Below, one piece after another: positions 31,496 to 42,530 of a stretch of DNA of 64,000 nt. Origin of the DNA: Heloderma charlesbogerti (Eukaryota; Chordata; Lepidosauria; Squamata; Helodermatidae); contig JANEZZ010002239.1 of NCBI GenBank assembly GCA_026122225.1, positions 186,001-250,000 on the forward strand. Reading direction: 5' to 3'. A program made the position numbers and the translations under genes. The notes under the pieces were generated by a model. It worked only from the letters and a program-made list of their open reading frames with translations, was not told where the DNA came from and made no database searches. Within the stretch, counting starts at the first letter, position 1. Every line of letters starts with the position of its first letter.

Positions 31496-31954
31496 TGGGA
31501 GGAGCACATATACAGACAATGCTGGCCACACTACTTCTTCTTGGCACAAGCAACGTCAGGGCAGGTTTGCCAGTTGCCTATGGGAGGAGAGAAAGAACTG
31601 GCAGATGGAAAGGGCCCTTTTTCACCAACTCTACACTCTCAGGCAGTTCACATTACTTCACTGCATTTTATTTAAACAGGTTCAGTGTGGGCAGGGACAG
31701 AAAAGAAAGGCCAAAAGGTGAGGGGTGTAGTTTGAAGAAGCTTCTATGAACTAAATCCTCAGAACTTACTGGCTCACCTTACAAGGTGACCTGAGCTGGG
31801 AAAGAGAGCCAAGCCTGGAACCCTCATTCACCTTAACACTTACCGACTTGGGTTGGCAACACTTAAAGGGATCCATCAGAATGCAATTGGATGTGTGGGC
31901 CATAATAACCAAGAATCAGTCCAAGACTGCCTGGCAGGGATGTGAGAGTGAGTG
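31496..31954. other. no gene recognised
   Basis: Nothing recognised. Confidence 0.4.
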
Positions 31955-32235
31955 GGCATTCTCAATACTGATCCCAAGCTCTGGATCCCTCTCAGTTGTC
32001 TTCTGCTGGCAGGCAAAAACGTTGTTGCTCCAGCAGGCCTTTGGCATATAAGCAGAAGGCTTTTTTAATTGATTGGTGCTGCTTATCTCCTTGTATTATT
32101 GTGTTTTTAATTTATTCATTTGTATGTTTTCATTAAGATGCTGTTTTTAATCTAGACTTTACTGTTAGCTGCCTTGAGTGCCATTCTTTGGCAGAAACAT
32201 GGGATATAAACTGAATAATTAACTAATTTCCAAAT
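31955..32235 (+). mobile_element. L2-type LINE 3' end
   Basis: A decayed C-terminal coding end (GCAGGCAAAAACG..CAGCAGGCCTTTGGCATATAA) is followed by a T-rich UTR and the tail GTTAGCTGCCTTGAGTGCC..TTTGGCAGAAACATGGGATA. It belongs to the same broad tail type as copies A and B but is a different subfamily. Confidence 0.65.
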
Positions 32236-32902
32236 GTCTGTAGCCAAGGCGGGATCATCTACCTCAGGAGAGTGGCAGGAATGGATCTAACCTCTTCCTT
32301 GGTAATTAGGCTTGTCTGCACTGAAAGGATGGATTTTGACTGAACTTCTTGCATCACATATCAGACTTGTCCAGCATCTATGTCTTCATTTCAGGATGTT
32401 GCAACAAAAACAAATTCTGTGACTGGAATTAATATTGCAAAAAAAGAGGAAAGAATGTATTTCAGTCATGGATGCATTTCATTCTATACACAAAAGTGGC
32501 AGGAATTTTCTAACCTTTCATGACACCCATAATCAGCTGAGGCAGCCTCTTCATTCTGCCTAATGGTAGAGCCAACCCATTGGAGGAAAATAGGCAGGGA
32601 GATATAACTTCATGTCTAGTTCAGATTAAATCTGATGCAGAGAAAAACCTTTTAAGTTATAATGCTTGCTGGTATTGGAGGCAAGCACTAAAAGTTGCTG
32701 GAGTCTGTATTCTAAACCAGAAGAGTTCAAAATATCAGGTAAATCAAGCCCCCTTGATTTTAAATGTTTAACTTTTACTGCATTGTTCCCATGTCTTTAT
32801 TTATTTTTAAAGGAAGCTTATTTTTAGGATATTGACAGGAAATAGTCAGACTGAAGTTGCAATATAGGATATAGAAGTACTCACTTGGACATCCCTTTAT
32901 AC
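32236..32902. other. no gene recognised
   Basis: Nothing recognised. Confidence 0.4.
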
Positions 32903-33038
32903 TAGGGGTGAGCAACTTGTGGCCCTCCAGATGTATTGGCCTATAACTTCCATCATCCCTCGCTATTAGCTATGCTGGCTGGGGCTGATGGGAGTTGTGG
33001 TCCTCCAGATGTTTTGGCCTACAAGTAGTCCACCCCTG
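32903..33038. mobile_element. hAT-type MITE
   Basis: TAGGGGTGAGCAACTTGTGG at the left and a right end reading, inverted, CAGGGGTGGACTA. The body has GGCCCTCCAGATGTATTGGC and TGCTGGCTGGGGCTGATGGG as in the copy at 956. No clear 8-bp duplication is visible (CTTTATAC versus CCTGAAAT). Confidence 0.65.
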
Positions 33039-34058
33039 CCTGAAATGGCTGTACATTCATATATGTTTCAGATGTAAGGATGACCCTGTCTCCTCCCCGC
33101 CCACCCCCCACCCTGCACTTTGGCAATGTGCATTCATAGTATCAAGATGCCCTGCCATCATTCTGGGATGAGAGCTAAACAGTCCAGAGGTTTTCTTATG
33201 CATGTTATAGCCCTTCTATCCAGTTGTAAAGAGGTCCACTGAGTTTTTCATCATTTAGGGTGCAGGGAGAGATGCCCGATTCTAAAAACAGCTTGTAACA
33301 GGCTCAGTTGGAACAGCAGTGCAGAATCATAGAATTAAAAAACCACATGTCACTTTGATTACACTTAAGATAACTAAATTAAGGTGTGCTTCACAACAGA
33401 ACATTCAAAATGATTCTAACAGTTTCTTGGCTATTTGGACAGCTAGCACACCTTCCCTGTGACAGCTAGCACACCTTCCCCATGAGCAGCTTTGCCAGGA
33501 GTTTTTACTTATCCAATTAGATGTTCTGAAGAGCATCCATTCTAATACTCCATTTCTAAATGCATTCAATAAGAAAGCTAACAGCACACCAGAAAGCAGA
33601 ATTTAGCCTATCCCTCTCCTTCCCTCTCTATTTTGACAATTAATTCAACGCCAGTGTCTATAAAGTAGAAATAATGAAAAAATAGGAATTGATTCAGTCT
33701 CCCATCATTTCCTTCCAGGAATCAATTACCAAAAGCTATAAACAATGAATGATTGAAATGTGAAGAGATCAACTGTGAGAAGTGATTGTGTGTCTGTATG
33801 TGTGAACTGAAGAGCTGTATATAAAAGCCTGGTCATTTATTTGCAGCCAATTGCAGGTAATAGCTTTACCAGCTCAAGAACAAAAATGTCTGCCCATGTG
33901 GTGAGCTTAGATACTGCATCATACAGAGCCATTTAAAAAGCAGATGTCAAAGCCACTTCATACTTTGAATAACAGCAGAAAGGAACTGGTGATGATCCTT
34001 CCAAACAAAAGAAGAACATTTATTAGAAGTCAGGACTGGACAGAAGAATTCCAACATT
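33039..34058. other. no gene recognised
   Basis: A short direct duplication, GACAGCTAGCACACCTTCCC, lies at about 33440-33480. Nothing else is recognised. Confidence 0.4.
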
Positions 34059-34831
34059 GTTGTTGTTGTTTATTCGGTCAGTCGCTTCCGACTCTTCGTG
34101 ACTTCATGGACCAGCCCATGCCAGAGCTTCCTGTTGGCTGTCGCCACCCCCAACTCCCCTAAGGTCGAGTCCGTCACCTCCAGAATATCATCCATCCATC
34201 TTGCCCTTGGTCAGCCCCTCTTCCTTTTGCCTTCCACTTTCCCGAGCATCAGCATCTTCTCCAGGGTATCCTGTCTTCTCATTATATGGCCAAAGTACTT
34301 CAGTTTTGCCTTTAATATCATTCCCTCAAGTGAGCAGTCTGGCTTTCTTTCCTGGAGTATGAACTGGTTTGATCTTCTTGCAGTCCAAGGCACTCTCAGA
34401 ATTTTCCCCCAGCACCACAGTTCAAAAGCATCTATCTTCCTTCGCTCAGCCTTCCTTATGGTCCAGCTCTCGCAGCCATAGGTTACTATGGGGAATACCA
34501 TTGCTTGAACTATGCGGACCTTTGTTGTCAGTGTGATGTCTCTGCTGTTCACTATTTTATCAAGATTTGTGATTGCTCTCCTCCCAAGAAGTAAACGTCT
34601 TCTGATTTCCTGGCTGCAGTCAGCGTCTGCAGTAATCTTTGCGCCTAGAAAGACAAAGTCTGTCACTGCCTCCACGTTTTCTCCCTCTGTTTGCCAGTTA
34701 TCAATCAAGCTGGTTGCCATAATCTTGGTTTTTTTCCGAGATTTAACTGCAACCCAGCTTTTGCACTTTCTTCTTTCACCTTCGTCATGAGATTCCTCAG
34801 CTCCTCCTCGCTTTCAGCCATCAAAGTGGTA
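34059..34831 (-). mobile_element. BovB LINE 3' fragment, minus strand
   Basis: A second BovB copy in reverse orientation. Its 3' end (TGTTGTTGTTTATTCGG on this strand) is at the left and it is truncated inside the RT at 34831, a few bases after the reversed ATGGCTGAAAGCGAGGAGG. It is close to identical to the 17310 copy over its whole length. Confidence 0.93.
34211..34720 (-). pseudogene. BovB ORF2 C-terminal fragment
   Basis: The 169-codon frame runs from MATSLIDNWQ through KITADADCSQEIRRRLLLGR and YGCESWTIRKAE to YFGHIMRRQDT and KGKRKRG-like text. Upstream of it an extra base in the A run (AAAAAAACCAAGATT) shifts the frame, so the remaining RT part (34721-34831) is out of frame with it. 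The catalytic YADD is just beyond the truncation point. It is therefore a dead fragment. Differences from the plus copy include one extra codon (HIMRRQ versus HIIRQ). Confidence 0.85.
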
Positions 34832-37619
34832 AATTACTAATTTCCCAGGCAAATGAATCTGAAGAATATGATCAAATCTCCCAAACGCTCCAATTTCATG
34901 CAGTCGTTAAAAATAATAATACTCAAAGTATTTTTTTTGAAGGCACATCCCTGGCTGGATATTTGAGGATTTTTGCTAAACTGTCCAGTTTACTTCTAGA
35001 TTCTTTACAAGACATGCTTTTCCAGTAGTAATCTCTAAAACGTTGATACTGTTTTTAGCAAATGCATGCCCAGTGTGATCCAACCTGGCTTTGACAATTG
35101 GAAAGCAATATTTCTTTCCTATTAATGCTCAGGGAACTGAAGTACTGCTATCTCACAAGATAATGTTAGATTAATTGGTGGGGGAGAGGAGAGAGAGAAA
35201 AAATCTGTTTTGCAGAGACTGCACAGATTAATATTTATCTTGTCACAATGGAGTTCTACTTGACTGCTGTAGTATTCTGGCCCTGTTCCAATGTCAGTAG
35301 CTTGATAACTGAAGAAACATAATGGAGGAGGCCTGTTTTCTGTTTTCCTAATTGTACCCTGACATTGAATCAGGCTGCTTGCCCATGAATTCAAATACAA
35401 GATCAGAGAACTAATCCATACTGAAATTCTTGCGTGACATGCTGGTGACAAAACTATGCAAACATGCTCATTTGCAATGTAAAATACAGCAACAGCTGTC
35501 CCCTGCCCATCCAACCAGTTGGAACTCAGCAAGGAAGGAATAGGTATGGGATGCATGGCTATTTTGCATATGCAAATGACAACAAATGTAAACTACAATG
35601 AGAAAGTAGCAAATAAATGTTCACCAGGAACTCCAATATATCAAAATCTCCCCTCCTTTTTCAACATTTAAAGCTTAAGAGGTTAAAAATTTATTTCTAT
35701 GGTTTATCCACCACCACTGTGACTCATAAGAAAGAAATTAACTCTAGATTATTCCATAAAGTGAACATCCACTGCAGAATACTTTGTCCAAGATACGTTA
35801 ACAGATGGGAAATGAAGTTTGGTTTGTTTGGTTTTTTTAAAAAAAATGTATATCCCATTTTGCGACTAGAGTCTTCAAAGTGGCTTACAAGCTCAACATT
35901 TTAAAAATAACAATGGATACAGCAAGAACCATACACTCAAAACAAAACAAATGGTTATCAGCTCACAACAGATCATCAACACACAATACTATTTGTAAGA
36001 AAAAGGAGATTTCTATATGGGCACAGCATATCATTATTAATATAAAGCTGTCAGATATGTAATGGGTTGGATAATGTTATTATATTTTCAGTGGTAAAAA
36101 ACACAAACTGCACACACTAGTTCAAATGCAGTATTGGGAAATTTAGAATACAGATCCCTCCCAAGTATTCCTAATTCTAGATTTCAGTTTATAGCCTAAT
36201 TTCTTTTTAATGGGAAACCTGATGTACCTTTATGTCAGTTTCAGATTATAGCACCCAGCAATAGCCCATGGTTTCAACAGTTTAGGAATGTATTTCCATA
36301 TTACAACATGCATGCATCTATGTCCCACAACAGCATTTATGCTGCTTATGTACTACCCAACAGAGAACATGATGTGGTTTTAAACTTGCATTTAGTTACC
36401 TCTTTAAAGGAAAGTTTCAAAGCATGTGCAATGATGATTTAGATCTGCACAGACATTCAAATATAGCCTGGATATCTGAGTCTACAGGAAGACAGAAATA
36501 TCTGTGAAAATAAAGGGAAAGGTTTTGCACATCCCGATTCAGTTCTTGAGTGTTATTGCTGGAAGCAACTGGATGAGAAAGCAGTTTGGGTCGTGAGACT
36601 GAGAAAGGAAAAAGATTTCTTTGGAGCAGCAGTAAGCAATTGATGGTGCATCTGGGATTTATTTTCACAGTTTTGTCAAATAACTGACCTTGTTACTTGG
36701 GTGTGGTGCCATAATGAGAAGAATGGCAGTGGTGATTATCAAGAAAATATGGACATGTTCTTAAGGATTCTGGTATGGGAATCTGAAAGAGAGGTAGGGA
36801 AAGGGAGGCAGGCGAAGAAGACATCAGAGCCTGATCCAACTGGGCTCCACCCTCTCCACCACAAGGCCACCTACTATCAACTGACCTATGGAAAGGATTC
36901 TAGCAGAGAGAGGGAGCCAAAGAAGACCTAGGAGCTGCTCAAGCTGTAATGCCCTCTCCACAGATCTATCTACCATCAACTGCCATGCAGGAAAGATTCT
37001 GGGACAGAGACATTCTCTTGTAGAGGACTGGATTATTTACCACCACATTCTCCACTCCGCAGCCGCTGCCCCAAGCTGCTCTGAAAGGCTGGGTGAATGG
37101 TGTGGATTGTAGCACAGGGGAATGCAGTGAGAGGGGGAACTGTTGGAAATTGGATGCTGTTGCACAAGCAGCCTCCTGCTGCTCAGACGACTCTGGATCC
37201 AAGCCAACCCCAGATCTCCAATTGACCCTAATTTGCTGCATTAATTTCCTAATGTCCCATGGATCACACTATAGGAAGCAGTGCAAGAATTGTCATAATT
37301 GACTGCCATGAGCTTATGACCGAGAACCCTATAATTCTGGCACGCACACCCCCCCGCCAGACCGTTGGGGTGGGAGCAATCACGTATAATTCATAAATGA
37401 GTACAGTTCATATTCTACTTTTGTCATGAAAACATGGTCAAGCCAAAATCCACTGCCATTCCATGAAGGAAATTCAGTTGGTGCCACCATATGTAATATG
37501 TGTGAATGCACGCAGAGTCACTATATGATGTGGCAAATACTGGAACAAAATCCTGTTTTAAAAAAGCATAGCACTCTGGAACACTTTAGAATAAGCTGTG
37601 GCACATATTGGAATCCAAA
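34832..37619. other. no gene recognised; one LINE tail relic
   Basis: Largely unique DNA. At 35840-35925 the text ATATCCCATTTTGCGACTAG..TCAAAGTGGCTTACAAGC looks like a reversed L2/SINE-type tail. No exon is recognised. Confidence 0.4.
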
Positions 37620-37987
37620 TATTTGCATAGCCTATCGCGTGAATTAAAAACAGGAGTGCAAATGGCGTCTAGGACGCCGTTTGCAGCCATAAAGGCCTTA
37701 GTTTAAGGTAAATGCAGCCATTTACAGCTGCATTTACCTTAAACTAAGGCCTTTACGGATGCAAATGGTGTCCTGGACACCATTTGCATCCGCAGTCAGT
37801 CCCCTTCAGCCAGCGATATGGCATGGCAGCCGTATCGCTGGCAATCCGGAGCCGGAGGATCTGGCCGAAGAGGATTCCGCGGGGAGGGGGAGGTAAGTCT
37901 TCTCTTCTGCCACGGACTCTGGGGGGCCAGATTCTTTAGAATCTGGCCTCATTGGAGTCCGTGGCAGAATTCTCCGCCATGACCCTA
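37620..37987. mobile_element. palindromic element, diverged family member
   Basis: A chain of hairpins: TGCAAATGGCGTC..GACGCCGTTTGCA; then AGGCCTTAGTTTAAGGTAAA paired with TTTACCTTAAACTAAGGCCT (37692-37753); then GATGCAAATGGTGTCC and its inverse; then CCAGCGATAT..CGTATCGCTGG; then GCCACGGACTC..GAGTCCGTGGC. The order (TAGCCTAT, A-rich run, AAATGGCG hairpin, CTTAGT hairpin, GCATCC, CCAGC hairpin, GGAGCCGG, AGGTAAGT) follows the copy at 56384-57121, although most paired bases differ. It may end at ACCCTA (37987). I could not find the left end or a target duplication. Confidence 0.6.
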
Positions 37988-39812
37988 AGGGAAACATTGA
38001 AGATTTTCAGCATTTGGGATTAGCCATGTCACAGCTTTCTGTTACACGGGCTGGCTGGAATTTAAGGCGGTGAAAGGGGACATTCCGCACATCCAAGTTT
38101 GTCAGCAAGAATTGTTTTGTAAAAGCAGAAAGGTCGAGGAATTCTGAAGGCTCACGTTTGTGTGCAGTGGAGGCTGGTGGCTCTGATGTCAGTGGGCAGC
38201 GAGTCCACTCCGAGTTTCAGTCAGAACCAGTCAGAACTCTAAAGGAGCTCTCCGAAGTGCTCTGCAGGGCCAAACTAGATGTGACATTATTCACGTCTTA
38301 AGCTCTGACATACAAGGCATACATACATTTTTTTTTAATTGCTGGAGTTGGCTCAGAACCACAGTGTGGGTGGGGAAGGAGGCATTGATGGTTTGTTCCT
38401 GCCACAGTCGCAGTCTGAATCAGGCTACCCTGTGCTTACTATTCTCAATGGAAGGAAAGTTCCCATTGGGAATAGCAAGTGCAGGGTTCCCTGATTCCAG
38501 CCAGGACCACAGTAGGGTTAAAGGAGTTCCCCACAAACAATGGTCCCAGTCCAACTTGGGTCCTCATACTGGCTATTTTTTGTTTTTAATTGTGCATGTC
38601 CGGGCTAAAAATGTGATTTACATTTTAGCGGCAGTCTTGGTGCTGCAATTAAATTTCCTCTACCCAATCTCACAGAAGCCCATGACTGCAAGAAGAAACT
38701 ATTGTGTGTGAATCAAACATGATATGTGTACTCATACAACATTACTGCGGTAATTTCCACAATCACAGCCGCACCTTTTGGAGCCACAGCAATTGTGGGA
38801 ATTGCTGGAATCACATATATTGATGGCTATGTACATTTCTGATTACTTCCTCTGTGCAACCATGGGTGTGGAGGGCCTTGGTATCATTGCACAGGGGGAA
38901 ATTCACCAGCCGCAGAACATGTAGTACCCATCCCTGGAACTCACTCAGAACATTTTATAAGCCATTTTAGGGAACCACAGCCCAAGACTGCAGAATACAT
39001 GTCAGTTTAAAACATGGTAGACAAAACAAGTCTGTATCTACAGTTATGTAGGTGAGCCCAAATACCACAGAAATACACACACCTGGACACAGATTGCTCA
39101 TCACTAATTTTCTTCAGTTGTGGGCTTGAGCTTTAAATGCTTTTGTTGTTTTTCTTCTTTGTGTGTGAGCACAGAAATAAAGTGATGTGAAAGACAGGAA
39201 ATTCCTTTGGTTTTCATGTTGGTATTCTGCTAGATGTGCAAAGTGGGTGAGAAGCAACTTAATCGTGGTGGTTTTGAGGTTTCGGGATGATGGCAGAAAG
39301 AAGGAACAAGTTCTAACTCTGGTTTTCATATGGAGTGTTTGAAATAACAGGAGAACATTCTCCCTCGTTAAAACCCACGGAATTACCACTGAGGAAACAC
39401 CAGGGGAATAGCTGAGCCATGTTCATTAGCCTAAAAAATGAATGCTACTTTCATTAAACAGAAACTCCAGTTATTGTATTAAATAATACATTAAATATTA
39501 TTCGAAGAGATAGACCTGTTTACTCACTACAAAATGGTAAAATTGTGGTTCTGCAGGGGGGAAAATCCCTGACTGAGGCACTATATTAAATCATCATCTA
39601 GACATCCCTAGCATACACTTGAAATGGCTACAAATAACTTGGTTATAATCCGACCATATAATAAGATGGTTTTCACGCCATATAATCAGGAGAGCCAATC
39701 TTTCCAAGCTGGGGCTGGAACAGCTATATATTCAAAGAACAGTAGTTTTTTTAGCATTGTACTGCTTCCTTCAATCTCTTCTCTTTTTTTCTCTATTTGT
39801 TTAAATTATGTT
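37988..39812. other. no gene recognised
   Basis: About 1.8 kb with nothing named. A possible hAT-like end CAGTGGAGGCTGGTGG lies at 38166 but no partner end was located. Confidence 0.4.
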
Positions 39813-39820
39813 ACTTAAAT

Positions 39821-40085
39821 CAGGGGCGAGTAACTTCAGGGATCTGGGGAATATTTTCCACCCTGAAGAGAGACATGTTCTGGGGGCCACTTCTCCCCCT
39901 GCCCCCGCCCCAAGGCCACACTTTTACTGACGCTATGTTGCTGAAGTGCAGCAGTGCAGTGGTGACGGCAGCAAATTCAGTAGCAAACTGCACCAGCCTA
40001 CGGTTTGTCATCAAAATTTGATGGTAGACTGCCAGGGTTGGAGGGGGGGTTGCTACTGATGTTCCCTAGAGGCTGGGGTCCCCTG
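39821..40085. mobile_element. hAT-type element, 265 bp, perfect target duplication
   Basis: The element begins CAGGGGCGAG and ends GGTCCCCTG (inverted: CAGGGGACC). It is flanked by a perfect 8-bp duplication, ACTTAAAT at 39813-39820 and 40086-40093. Inside are GGGGGCCAC and TACCATC/GATGGTA-type stretches but no transposase. The duplication length and CAGGGG ends are those of the hAT superfamily. Confidence 0.85.
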
Positions 40086-40214
40086 ACTTAAATACTAAGT
40101 TCCTCAGTAACAACAGAGGAATACAACAACAACAACATCAATACAGATGTAAATAACATGTATTTAATATAATAAATAGTCCACGTTTTAGGATAAACAC
40201 TCATACAAAGTGGA

Positions 40215-40540
40215 TTAAAAAGGTAAAGGTGTCCCCAACCAGTCGTGTCCGACTCTAGGGTGCGGTGCTCATCCCCGTTCCTAAGCCGAAGAGCCAGCAC
40301 TGTCCGAAGACGCTTCCGTGGTCATGTGGCCGGCATGACTGAACACTGAGGTGCACAGAACGCTGTTACCTTTCCCGCCGAGGCGGTACCTATTTATCTA
40401 CTTGCAATTTCTTGCTTTCGAACTGCTAGGTTGGCAGGAGCTGGGACTGAAGACAGGAGCTCACTCCGTCACGCAGCACTCGGGTCTCGAACTGCTGACC
40501 TGCCAACCTTCCAGTCTGCAGTTCAATGTTTTAACCACTA
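40215..40540 (-). mobile_element. Sauria-type SINE
   Basis: On the minus strand it reads TAGTGGTTAAAAC (A box region), CAGCAGTTCGAGACCC (B box region), then a body with TAGCAGTTCGAAAGC, GTAGATAAATAGGTACCGC, GGTAACAGCG and GTCATGCCGGCCACATGACC. It ends AGAGTCGGACACGACTGG..CCTTTACCTTT. The last part resembles the 3' end of the BovB copies in this window (GAGTCGGAAGCGACTGA), which fits the known use of BovB machinery by Sauria SINEs. It is one of the clearest signs that the source is a squamate. Confidence 0.85.
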
Positions 40541-40744
40541 TTACAATTTACTTTAAAATCATACATAATTATAATTTACATTCCATAGTTGAATATAGAA
40601 AGAAAAAGGATTCTGATCACTACATTCATATCTATAATTAAATAATTAAAAAACTCTTATATCTTTCTAAATTCATGCTAAATCTTTCTTTCATGACATT
40701 AATAAATGGCATCTAGTCTGTCTTAAAATGAGTTATATTTTGTT

Positions 40745-40800
40745 TGTTTATTACATTTTTAAGCCACCCATCAGCCAAAGTTCTCTGGGCTGTTCACTTA
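40745..40800 (-). mobile_element. L2 3' tail, reverse orientation
   Basis: ATTTTTAAGCCACCCATCAGCC..AGTTCTCTGGGCTGTTCAC is the reversed form of the copy A tail (GTGAACCGCCCAGAGAGCTT..GGGCGGTATA). Only the tail remains. Confidence 0.65.
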
Positions 40801-41117
40801 TTTCCTCTTAGTCATACATATTTGGTTAATTAGACTTAATTAACCAGTCCCACTCTATACTAAGGATTGGAGGGCCACTTTCATTGAAAGAGTGGTTAGT
40901 CAATCAAAATCTTGGCCACTTTGTGTAAGTTCTGAACCAGTTCTCTCTCCAATGGTTTAAATTTTTTGGTCTAGATATCCCAGTGTAAAGATTTTAGGAT
41001 TAAACCTAAAGAATGCCTGATTCCTTCCAAAAACTTACTATCATTAGACAGTTCTACCATATATGTAAGAAGAGCGCCTTCTACTTTACCAACCTGCCTG
41101 GTCACTGAGGTGACCAG
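40801..41117. other. no gene recognised
   Basis: Nothing recognised. Confidence 0.4.
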
Positions 41118-41457
41118 AAGGCATGTCCATGGTGGTTCCACATGGACCCATTGCCTGGCTGGAGTCCACCAGGAAAAGAGCCTTCAGTGTGGTATCTCAG
41201 TTCCTGTGGAACTCCCTGCCTTCAAAGGACAAGCAGGTGCTAACCTTGTGTTGCTTTTGGTTCTTGAAGTTATTGTTATTTCGAGAGGGCTTCCTTGAGT
41301 GACTAGCCGTGGTTTACTAAATTCAGAATTTGTTTCTTTTAAAATATTTTAATTGTTTTAATATGGTGTTTTATTCTTTTATCTTTGTTGCTCACTGCTC
41401 TGAAACCTTTTGATGTGGAGTGGTATATAAATATTGTAAATAAATAAATACAAATAT
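41118..41457 (+). mobile_element. L2-type LINE 3' end
   Basis: Coding relic AGAGCCTTCAGTGTGGTATC..TGTGGAACTCCCTGCC (the AFSV..LWNxLP motif of L2 C-termini), then a T-rich UTR, then GCTCACTGCTCTGAAACC..GAGTGGTATATAAATATTG and a (AAAT)n tail. It is frameshifted and short. Confidence 0.65.
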
Positions 41458-41870
41458 TACCATATATTTTGCTTGGGTAGAAAGTTCTCAAGATGTTACC
41501 TTCTGATCCTCATGGTGGCAAAGGGGGATCTTGGGTTGGAAGGAATTCATTTCCAGGGGCACACATCCTCAAAGGCCAATTCCTTTCCCCCAATTCTACA
41601 GTTCTGGCATCTAGGGATGGGGGAGAATTTCTCCCCGAAACTTCAGGGGGCCGAGTGCCAATATATTTGGTCCCCCGAAGTAGTTTCGGGGAGAAATTCT
41701 CCACCACCACCCCCGCCCCCCCCCCCGGGATGGGACTTACCTTTCCCGAATGTCCCGCCCGGCGGCAGGTCCCGGCGGCGGTTCGGCAGGTCTTCGTCAG
41801 GGGCAGGGGCAGCAGCCGGTCTTTTGACCGGCTGCCGCTGCCGCCATTCCAAGAAAAGTAAAAAAAAAAC

Positions 41871-42347
41871 ACGCCCCCGTGATAGGCTACGTGACGATTT
41901 ACGTAGCCTATCTCGGCTAGATTTGCAAAGTCAGCCGTGATAGGCTACGTAAATTGTCACGTAGCCTATCACGGGTGACTTAAAAAAAAAAAAAGCGCGT
42001 ACGGCTAATGGCGGCCCCCATAGGGAGCCGCCATTCGCATTCCTTATTTGGTCGCTGTAGTCTACGTAAAGATTACGTAGACTACGGCGAAAATAAGGGC
42101 AACGCTATTTGCGTTGCCCTTATTTTCGCCATAGTTTGCGTAAAGATTTACGTAGACTACAGCGACCAAATAAGGAACGCGAATGGCGGCTCCCTATGGG
42201 GGCCGCCATTTGCGTACACGCTTTTTTTTTTTTTTTAAGTCACCCGTGATAGGCTACGTGACGATTAACGTAGCCTATCACGGCTGACTTTGCAGATCTA
42301 GCCATGATAGGCTACGTAAATCGTCACGTAGCCTATCACGGGGGCGT
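41871..42347. repeat. ~480-bp near-perfect inverted repeat
   Basis: Left arm 41871-42105, spacer TATTT 42106-42110, right arm 42111-42347. Within the arms lie four palindromes of the form TGATAGGCTACGT..ACGTAGCCTATCA at 41879-41915, 41937-41972, 42246-42281 and 42304-42339. The T and A runs at 41981-41994 and 42222-42236 also face each other. Arm differences are few by eye. Confidence 0.9.
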
Positions 42348-42375
42348 TTGTTTTTTTTTAACTTTTTATTTCGCG

Positions 42376-42530
42376 GCCGGGCGAGGCGAGTCGCCTCCTC
42401 CCCAGCCTGAATTTCGGCCAGGCGAGGCGGGAAGCCTCCTCCCCAGCCTGAATTTCGGCTGGGCGAGGAGGGAAGCCTCCCCCCCCCGGCCTGAACTTCG
42501 GGGGGAGCAGCGAAGCGCCTCCCCCCCACC
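42376..42530. repeat. GC-rich 41-43-bp tandem repeat
   Basis: Units share GGGCGAGGCG, GCCTCCTCCCC and AGCCTGAATTTCGG. Three full units and a partial fourth are present inside the right part of the palindromic element. Confidence 0.85.

Noticed and set aside
41473..41940. Overlapping open frames of 120-155 codons on both strands
   Set aside because: They are produced by the GC-rich palindromic element, have mirror-image composition (Pro/Gly/Arg-rich) and no domain.
41871..42347. A CRISPR-like array of TGATAGGCTACGT repeats
   Set aside because: The repeats are few, palindromically arranged and part of one inverted repeat in a vertebrate-type genome; there are no unique spacers of constant size.
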